Shown piece by piece: positions 1 through 3,871 of a stretch of DNA of 5,216 nt. Every line of letters starts with the position of its first letter. The first letter of the stretch is position 1. Source of the stretch: Syntrophomonadaceae bacterium. GTDB taxonomy: Bacteria; Bacillota; Syntrophomonadia; Syntrophomonadales; Syntrophomonadaceae. The translations under genes and the position numbers were made by a program. The notes under the pieces are model-generated. The model was not told the origin of the DNA and made no database searches. It saw only the letters and a program-made list of their open reading frames with translations. Location of the stretch: positions 1-5,216 of the forward strand of contig JAQUBU010000178.1 of the NCBI GenBank assembly GCA_028686565.1, in the 5' to 3' direction.

Positions 1-110
1 TGCGCTCTTCGTAATGACAAGTACGCTAGTTTCATAGCAATGACAGGAAGCTGCGCTCGCAATGACAGGTACGCGGTTTCATAGCAATGATAGGTACGCT
101 GGTTATGTCG
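1..110. repeat. Array of degenerate short repeats containing AATGACA
   Basis: The core AATGACA (once AATGATA) occurs at 13, 39, 61 and 86, that is every 22 to 26 bases. It is flanked by recurring GGTACGC and TTTCATAGC words (31-38 and 78-85). TGCGCTC occurs at 1 and again at 52. Read on the other strand, the best unit (52-67) is TGTCATTGCGAGCGCA, which resembles a short intergenic repeat scattered through many bacterial genomes. The array continues past the left edge. No open reading frame or promoter was recognised in it. It is most likely repeat-type intergenic filler between the upstream gene and the infC promoter. Confidence 0.7.
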
Positions 111-177
111 CATAATATGTAAACTACGAAAGTTGAGGTATAAACTCAATAGTGCGAGTTACTATTCTAAAAGCCTG
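111..177. other. AT-rich intergenic stretch, no gene recognised
   Basis: No coding region or RNA gene is seen here. Only weak inverted repeats are present: TTGAG 133-137 with CTCAA 145-149, and AACTC 143-147 with GAGTT 156-160. These lack a T run and are not convincing terminators. The stretch links the repeat array to the infC promoter. Confidence 0.5.
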
Positions 178-195
178 TTTTTTAAAAAAGGACAG

Positions 196-224
196 TTGCA
201 TCGGAATTATTTTCATGCTATACT
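196..224 (+). promoter_or_regulatory. Sigma-A promoter of the infC-rpmI-rplT operon
   Basis: The -35 is TTGCAT at 196-201 and the -10 is TATACT at 219-224, separated by exactly 17 bases. A TGC extended -10 sits at 216-218. A T6A6 tract at 178-189 lies just upstream, where an UP element would bind the RNA polymerase alpha subunit. Predicted transcription start is about 231-234, which leaves a leader of roughly 165 bases before infC. The call rests on consensus match and on its position just before the structured leader. Confidence 0.75.
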
Positions 225-230
225 TTTTTC

Positions 231-375
231 TGTACTAAGCAGGAGCTTGGCTTCTCACCTTACAACTTCGGTTCGTGAGGTATTCAGTAACAAATGGGGG
301 TAGCTTTTACAGGAGTGAGAGTAACTCAAAGAATTAGTTATTGAATGAGCGAGTTAATGCAACTCGCTTTTTTTA
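231..375 (+). promoter_or_regulatory. L20-type leader (attenuator) of the infC operon
   Basis: This untranslated leader lies between the promoter and the infC ribosome binding site. It contains a hairpin at 253-280, with CTCAC (254-258) paired to GTGAG (275-279) and an inner AAC-TTCG-GTT tetraloop stem (264-273). It ends in an intrinsic terminator (347-374). The word CAGGAG occurs twice, at 240-245 and 310-315. Two competing pairings are visible. TAACTC (322-327) can pair with GAGTTA (351-356), which would sequester the 5' arm of the terminator. TCTCAC (253-258) can pair with GTGAGA (315-320) instead of its local partner. In Bacillus the infC-rpmI-rplT operon is known to be repressed by ribosomal protein L20 through premature termination in such a leader. 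The arrangement here fits that class, but the folds were derived by eye. Confidence 0.75.
347..374 (+). terminator. Regulated intrinsic terminator in the infC leader
   Basis: The stem pairs AGCGAGTT (348-355) with AACTCGCT (361-368), a perfect 8-bp match with loop AATGC, extended by a G-T wobble at 347/369. A run of seven Ts follows (368-374). It ends only about ten bases before the infC ribosome binding site, so it acts before the operon rather than after an upstream gene. The 5' arm can also pair with TAACTC at 322-327, as expected of an attenuator. Confidence 0.85.
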
Positions 376-396
376 TTATATTAGGGAGGTGGACTG

Positions 397-933
397 ATTA
401 TCAGTAAGGATTGGAGAGTAAACGAGGAAATCCGGGTAAAGGAAGTTAGACTGATTAGCGAAACAGGTGAGCAGCTGGGTATTGTTCCTATCAGGCAGGC
501 TTTGGATATGGCTCTGGAGAAGGAAATGGATCTGGTGGAGGTAGCTCCTTCTGCAAAACCACCTGTATGTCGTTTGATGGATTATGGAAAGTTTAAGTTT
601 GAACAGAGCAAAAGGGAAAAGGAAGCTCGTAAAAAACAAAAAATTATTTCCGTAAAAGAAGTCAAGATGCGTCCCAACATTGAAGAACACGACTTTCAGG
701 TTAAAGCCAAGAATGCTCGGAAGTTCTTGAGTGCCGGGGACAAAGTAAAAGTAACCATCATGTTCAGGGGGCGAGAAATTACCCACCCGGAAATCGGAGA
801 AAAGCTATCAATTAAACTTACTGAACATTTAGCGGATATATCTGCAGTTGAAAAGGCACCCAAGATTGAAGGAAGAAATATGGTTACCATATTAATACCT
901 AAAATTGAGACTGAAAAGAAGGAGGATGTTTGA
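397..933 (+). CDS. infC: Translation initiation factor IF-3 (AUU start)
   Basis: IF-3 binds the 30S subunit, prevents premature joining of 50S and checks the start codon and initiator tRNA. The frame from 397 encodes 178 residues beginning ISKDWRVNEEIR after the start Met, the typical N terminus of Gram-positive IF-3 (Bacillus begins MISKD). The N domain (about 1-75) contains the conserved AKPPVCRLMDYGKFKFEQ block. A Lys/Arg-rich linker (KREKEARKKQK) leads to the C domain, with EEHDF, ARKFL, GDKVK and FRGREITH. The chosen start is ATT at 397, six bases after GGAGGT (385-390). CTG at 394 is too close to that site, and ATC at 400 is the only near rival. Starting at TTG 502 would delete conserved N-domain sequence. 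AUU starts are known for infC and allow IF-3 to limit its own synthesis. The gene is first in an operon with rpmI, whose ATG overlaps its stop. Confidence 0.97.
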   Translation: MISKDWRVNEEIRVKEVRLISETGEQLGIVPIRQALDMALEKEMDLVEVAPSAKPPVCRLMDYGKFKFEQSKREKEARKKQKIISVKEVKMRPNIEEHDFQVKAKNARKFLSAGDKVKVTIMFRGREITHPEIGEKLSIKLTEHLADISAVEKAPKIEGRNMVTILIPKIETEKKEDV

Positions 934-1127
934 TGCCCAAGACTAAGACCCATCGCGGTGCAGCTAAAAGATTTAAAAAAACCGGCAGCGGTAAAATAAA
1001 AAGGTCTAAAGCTTATGCCAGCCACCTTTTAGGAGGAAAAAGTCCCAAAAGGAAAAGAAAACTCCGCAAGGCCGGCTTGGTAAGTGTAGAAGAGAATAAA
1101 AGAATTTCCAAATTGATTCCCTATTAA
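933..1127 (+). CDS. rpmI: Large-subunit ribosomal protein bL35
   Basis: This small basic protein of the 50S subunit has 64 residues, the usual family length. The sequence opens PKTKTHRGAAKRFKKTGSGK and continues with the Lys/Arg-rich SPKRKRKLRKAG segment and the C-terminal ISKLIPY typical of L35. The start is ATG 933, which shares its A with the infC TGA stop (TGATG), so translation is probably coupled. AAGGAGG at 919-925 lies seven bases upstream. An in-frame TTG at 930 would add only one residue and is not preferred. The gene is second in infC-rpmI-rplT and depends on the shared leader for regulation. No oddities. Confidence 0.98.
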   Translation: MPKTKTHRGAAKRFKKTGSGKIKRSKAYASHLLGGKSPKRKRKLRKAGLVSVEENKRISKLIPY

Positions 1128-1149
1128 TAGATAGAGGAGGTTTTACTTG

Positions 1150-1506
1150 ATGCCTAGAGTCAAAAGAGGGGTAACTTCACATAGAAGACACAAAAAGATA
1201 TTAAAACTGGCCAAAGGTTATAGAGGCAGTAAATCCAAACTATACCGGGTGGCCAATCAACAGGTAATGAAATCAGGGCAGTATGCCTATATTCATAGAA
1301 GACTAAAAAAGAGAGATTTCCGCAAGTTGTGGATAGCCCGTATCAATGCTGCAGCTCGCAACAATGGGACTACTTACAGCAGAATGGTACATGGCCTCAA
1401 AGTTGCCGGAGTAGATATAAACCGCAAGGTTTTAGCCGAACTGGCTATCAGTGATCCTGGTGGATTTACTCAACTGGCGGAGTTGGCAAAAAAGAATTTT
1501 AACTAA
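1150..1506 (+). CDS. rplT: Large-subunit ribosomal protein bL20
   Basis: bL20 binds 23S rRNA early in 50S assembly and, in Firmicutes, represses its own operon through the infC leader. The protein has 118 residues, normal for the family. It begins PRVKRGVTSHRRHKKILKLA, with the long basic N-terminal tail that threads into rRNA. The globular part has the conserved YAYIHRRLKKRDFRKLWIARINAAAR block, then NRKVLAELAISDP. The start is ATG 1150, nine bases after GAGGAGG (1134-1140). An in-frame TTG at 1147 is a less likely start. The gene lies 22 bases after rpmI and is the last gene before a strong terminator. It is the presumed feedback regulator of the leader at 231-375. Confidence 0.98.
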   Translation: MPRVKRGVTSHRRHKKILKLAKGYRGSKSKLYRVANQQVMKSGQYAYIHRRLKKRDFRKLWIARINAAARNNGTTYSRMVHGLKVAGVDINRKVLAELAISDPGGFTQLAELAKKNFN

Positions 1507-1516
1507 AGATAAACCC

Positions 1517-1546
1517 AAAAATATGGCCGCCGGCCATATTTTTTTT
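1517..1546 (+). terminator. Intrinsic terminator after rplT
   Basis: AATATGGCC (1520-1528) pairs perfectly with GGCCATATT (1532-1540) around a three-base loop. The stem can extend by A-T pairs from 1517-1519 into the T run at 1541-1543. The T run continues to 1546. It begins ten bases after the rplT stop and marks the end of the infC operon. Confidence 0.92.
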
Positions 1547-1587
1547 ACCGATATAAGCAAGTTAACAATTGAGGCAGGTGTAATTTA

Positions 1588-2385
1588 TTGCAGCCAATAT
1601 TATCCCGCGAAAACCAGAAAATTAAATATGCCTCTAAATTAAAAAATCGTAAATTCAGAAATAGTGAGCATTCTTTTCTTATAGAAGGGACAAAAATACT
1701 GGAAGAAGCACTAAAATGCCCGGAAATTATTGTGAGAATATTTGTTGATCAAACTAAAGTTGAAGAATACCAGGAATTGAGTGAAAAACATAAAAGCCTG
1801 GAATGGTATAGTGTTGACACGAAACTAATAGAATATATAAGTGATGCAAAGACTCCTCAGGGAATTGTAGCTATTGCTCGTCAGCCCCGTTGCTTATGGG
1901 ATGAGCTTATAGCTGATTCCAATTTATTTATTCTCCTGGACCAAATATCCGATCCGGGTAATATGGGGACTATTATCCGCACTGCTTGGGCTTTTGGTGT
2001 TGATGGAATACTTTTAACTCATAAATGTGTTGACCCTTTCAGTCCTAAAGCAGTTAGATCCAGTATGGGAGGTATATTCAATGTGCCCATCTTCAGCAGC
2101 TTTGGCAGACAAAATATAGAAAGTCTAAAAGAAGCCGGTTTTAGTCTGATGTGCAGTGACCTGAATACCAATAATAATTATTATTCTCTTGATTTCAATG
2201 GAAAAATTGTGATAGTTATCGGCAGTGAAGCTCATGGAGTTAGTAATCACATAAAAACCCAATGTGATATTTTCTTCAGAATACCAACCAATCCTCAAGT
2301 TGACTCATTAAATGCAGCAGTTGCCAGTGCAATAATTCTTAACGAGGCTTGGAAACAGAAAATGGACTCTTCCTTGTTCCAATAA
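1588..2385 (+). CDS. SPOUT-family (TrmH/SpoU) 23S rRNA 2'-O-methyltransferase, YsgA/RlmP-like
   Basis: The 265-residue protein has an N-terminal SpoU substrate-binding domain (about 1-100, with FRNSEHSFLIEGTKILEEAL) and a C-terminal SPOUT methylase domain. All three SpoU motifs are intact: motif 1 DPGNMGTIIRTA (122-133, catalytic Arg131, Asn125), motif 2 IGSEAHGV (211-218) and motif 3 IPTNPQVDSLNAA (232-244). The family transfers a methyl group from S-adenosylmethionine to a ribose 2'-OH. In Bacillus subtilis ysgA, just upstream of pheS, encodes RlmP, which makes Gm2553 in the 23S A-loop. The same neighbourhood here suggests an orthologue, but RlmB or TrmH-like specificity cannot be excluded from sequence alone. 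The start is TTG 1588: an in-frame TGA at 1570 closes the upstream side and no other good start is available. GAGGCAGGTG (1571-1580) is a modest ribosome binding site. The gene follows a strong terminator, and no clear promoter was found in the 41 bases between. Confidence 0.93.
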   Translation: MQPILSRENQKIKYASKLKNRKFRNSEHSFLIEGTKILEEALKCPEIIVRIFVDQTKVEEYQELSEKHKSLEWYSVDTKLIEYISDAKTPQGIVAIARQPRCLWDELIADSNLFILLDQISDPGNMGTIIRTAWAFGVDGILLTHKCVDPFSPKAVRSSMGGIFNVPIFSSFGRQNIESLKEAGFSLMCSDLNTNNNYYSLDFNGKIVIVIGSEAHGVSNHIKTQCDIFFRIPTNPQVDSLNAAVASAIILNEAWKQKMDSSLFQ

Positions 2386-2402
2386 ATATTTTGTGATAAA
2401 AT
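2374..2402 (+). promoter_or_regulatory. Candidate promoter ahead of the yqzL-like gene
   Basis: TTGTTC (2374-2379) and TAAAAT (2397-2402) are 17 bases apart, with TGA at 2394-2396 forming an extended -10. It overlaps the 3' end of the methyltransferase gene. Predicted transcription start is about 2409, some 40 bases before the small ORF. It would also read into the T-box leader. The -35 matches consensus at only three positions. Confidence 0.5.
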
Positions 2403-2450
2403 AAATTAGAAGTTCAACCTTGGATTATTATTTTGAAGGGTGGACCATAG

Positions 2451-2543
2451 ATGATAAATCAAGCAGACAATTTATGGAATCTTTTTGAACAATCCGGTTG
2501 TATTTTGTATTATCTTATGTATAAGATACTAATAACTCAATAA
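2451..2543 (+). CDS. yqzL: YqzL-like microprotein (30 residues)
   Basis: This is a small ORF of 30 codons ending in TAA. ATG 2451 lies seven bases after an AAGGGTGG ribosome binding site (2436-2443). The product contains NLWNLFEQSG (7-16) and YYLMYK (20-25), matching the W-x2-F-E-x-[ST]-G-x4-Y-L-x-Y-K pattern that I recall for the YqzL-like family of very short Firmicutes proteins. Their biochemical role is unknown to me. No signal peptide or credible membrane helix is present. It sits 65 bases after the methyltransferase, and its 3' half contains the promoter and start region of the pheS T-box leader. A real gene is supported by the ribosome binding site, the pattern match and the candidate promoter upstream. 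The family assignment rests on memory of a short motif, and the small size leaves some risk of coincidence. Confidence 0.7.
   Translation: MINQADNLWNLFEQSGCILYYLMYKILITQ
2485..2513 (+). promoter_or_regulatory. Promoter of the pheS-pheT T-box leader
   Basis: TTGAAC (2485-2490) and TATTAT (2508-2513) are separated by exactly 17 bases. Predicted transcription start is about 2520, some 30 bases before T-box Stem I, as expected for a T-box leader. The promoter lies inside the yqzL-like coding sequence, and its -10 overlaps an 18-base palindrome (2511-2528). Confidence 0.7.
2511..2528. repeat. Perfect 8-bp inverted repeat across the pheST promoter -10 and start site
   Basis: TATCTTAT (2511-2518) is the exact reverse complement of ATAAGATA (2521-2528), with GT between them. 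It covers the 3' half of the -10 element and the predicted transcription start, a classic operator position. Because the start site falls in its centre, it would act on DNA rather than as an RNA hairpin. It also lies in the yqzL-like reading frame, encoding part of YLMYKI, so chance in AT-rich DNA remains possible. Confidence 0.5.
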
Positions 2544-2547
2544 GAAA

Positions 2548-2788
2548 AAGCTATGAACAGGACAAGTAACTTGCTGTTAATCCTACAGGGAAGCCATATC
2601 ACCGACTGAAAGTATGGCCAGGAAAAAGGTAAGTGAATTCACCTGGGAGCAGTAGATTGAATTTATAGTAGGTCTAACCGGTGGCCGTCGTTAATGGCAT
2701 TAAAGATGATTAAACTTTATTGGTTTAATTAATCAGGGTGGTACCGCGGAAGCAGGCTTTCGTCCCTTAGGGATGAAAGTTTTTTTTA
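2548..2788 (+). promoter_or_regulatory. T-box riboswitch, tRNA-Phe specific, controlling pheS-pheT
   Basis: The leader senses uncharged tRNA-Phe and allows read-through into pheST. In Stem I, CTAT (2551-2554) pairs with GTAG (2652-2655), CAGG (2558-2561) with CCTG (2642-2645), and ACTT (2569-2572) with AAGT (2631-2634). The enclosed specifier loop has AGTA (2565-2568 region) opposite GAA-TTC-A, with the Phe codon TTC at 2638-2640. The distal hairpin is GCCATA (2593-2598) with TATGGC (2613-2618). Stem III is at 2708-2730. The T-box motif AGGGTGGTACCGCGG occupies 2735-2749. Its TGGT bulge (2739-2742) pairs with the ACCA end of tRNA-Phe. In the antiterminator, AGGG (2735-2738) pairs with CCCT (2764-2767) and GCG (2746-2748) with CGT (2761-2763), leaving the usual seven-base bulge. 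The same CGTCCC strand belongs to the terminator, so the two folds exclude each other. Confidence 0.96.
2755..2787 (+). terminator. T-box-controlled terminator before pheS
   Basis: CTTTCGTCCC (2757-2766) pairs with GGGATGAAAG (2770-2779), ten pairs with one G-T, around a three-base loop. A run of eight Ts follows (2780-2787). Binding of uncharged tRNA stabilises the antiterminator, which uses 2761-2767, and prevents this hairpin. It ends about ten bases before the pheS ribosome binding site. Confidence 0.93.
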
Positions 2789-2813
2789 TTTCTGTTAGGA
2801 GGTTGCAAGGACA

Positions 2814-3836
2814 ATGCTGGAAAAAATAAGGGTTATAGCAAACAGTTGTAAGGATAATATAGCAAGAACGTCATCATTGGAAGAGCTTAATGAGTTCAGA
2901 GTACGCACTCTCGGAAGAAAAGGGGAAATTACCCGGCTCTTGCGCGGACTTAAAGAATTAAACGCCGAGGAAAGGCTGGCAGTTGGCAAAGCCGCCAATG
3001 AACTTAAGGAAAACCTGGAAAAAATGATAGCCCTTCGTAATGAAGAAATTAGTATACAGCAAATGGAAATCCAATTACTTAATGAAAAAATTGATGTTAC
3101 CTTGCCTGGTTTACCGGGGCAAAGAGGTGGGAAGCATCCTTTGACACTGATTAGTGAAGAAATTCGGGATATTTTCTGTGGAATGGGCTTCAGTATAGCC
3201 GAGGGTCCTGAAATTGAATCGGATTATTATAACTTTGAGGCATTGAACATGTGGCGCGACCATCCGGCCCGCGATATGCAGGATACCTTCTATATAAACG
3301 ACGACATAGTTTTGCGCACCCATACCTCGCCGGTTCAGGTAAGGACGATGGAAAAGATGGCACCTCAAACTCCCGTGAAAATCATTGTTCCGGGTAAAGT
3401 ATACCGCAAAGATGATGATGCCACCCATTCACCAATGTTTACTCAGGTAGAGGGTCTGGTTATAGATAAAGCCATAACATTCGGGAATCTTAAGGGTACT
3501 CTGATTATGTTTGCTCAAAAGATATTCGGGGAGGATGTGCGTGTGCGCTACCGTCCCAGCTTTTTCCCTTTCACTGAACCTAGTGCAGAAATGGATATAT
3601 CCTGTGTGATGTGCAAAGGAGCTGGCTGCCGGGTCTGCTCGCATACCGGCTGGCTGGAGATTTTGGGGGCTGGTATGGTAAATCCCCGAGTGCTTAAATA
3701 TGGTGGTTATGATCCCGAAGCTGTAAGCGGATTTGCTTTTGGTATGGGCGTGGAGCGCATAGCCATGTTGAAATATGGTATTAATGACCTGCGGCTCTTC
3801 TTTGATAATGACAAGAGGTTTCTGCAGCAGTTTTAG
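2814..3836 (+). CDS. pheS: Phenylalanine--tRNA ligase alpha subunit
   Basis: This is the catalytic subunit of the (alpha-beta)2 class II synthetase that charges tRNA-Phe in the cytoplasm. It has 340 residues, normal length. The N terminus (about 1-85) is the coiled-coil arm that contacts tRNA. The catalytic core shows GMGFSIAEGPEIE (123-135), RTHTSPVQVRTM, a motif 2 region GKVYRKDDDATHSPMF (194-209), then RPSFFPFTEPS and motif 3 GFAFGMGVER (306-315). Ala308 in that block is the small residue that shapes the Phe pocket. C-x2-C-x4-C-x2-C at 264, 267, 272 and 275 forms a probable zinc knuckle, also present in Bacillus PheS. The start is ATG 2814, eleven bases after AGGAGG (2797-2802). The gene is controlled by the T-box leader directly upstream and probably co-transcribed with pheT 35 bases downstream. 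Confidence 0.98.
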   Translation: MLEKIRVIANSCKDNIARTSSLEELNEFRVRTLGRKGEITRLLRGLKELNAEERLAVGKAANELKENLEKMIALRNEEISIQQMEIQLLNEKIDVTLPGLPGQRGGKHPLTLISEEIRDIFCGMGFSIAEGPEIESDYYNFEALNMWRDHPARDMQDTFYINDDIVLRTHTSPVQVRTMEKMAPQTPVKIIVPGKVYRKDDDATHSPMFTQVEGLVIDKAITFGNLKGTLIMFAQKIFGEDVRVRYRPSFFPFTEPSAEMDISCVMCKGAGCRVCSHTGWLEILGAGMVNPRVLKYGGYDPEAVSGFAFGMGVERIAMLKYGINDLRLFFDNDKRFLQQF

Positions 3837-3871
3837 GATTACGAATCAAAACTCTTATAGGAGGTAAGAAA

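Noticed and set aside
1..110. CRISPR array
   Set aside because: The units are too short and degenerate, spacing is only 22-26 bases, and flanking words between cores are themselves repeated rather than unique spacers.
143..160. AACTC/GAGTT inverted repeat with a GCGAGTT word resembling the leader terminator arm
   Set aside because: It lies upstream of the mapped promoter, has only five pairs and has no T run. The shared word is probably coincidence.
174..195. CTG-T6-A6-GGA-CAG imperfect palindrome as a terminator of an upstream gene
   Set aside because: It is mostly an A/T tract with an asymmetric bulge and no GC-rich stem. It is better explained as an UP-like element for the infC promoter.
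376..1025. Minus-strand open frames opposite infC and rpmI (376-786 and 696-1025)
   Set aside because: They run antisense to strongly conserved infC and rpmI, have no recognisable motifs, and one begins inside the other gene's conserved core.
1451..1642. Plus-strand frame overlapping the end of rplT and the start of the methyltransferase
   Set aside because: It runs through the rplT terminator hairpin, lacks a ribosome binding site and shows no known family features.
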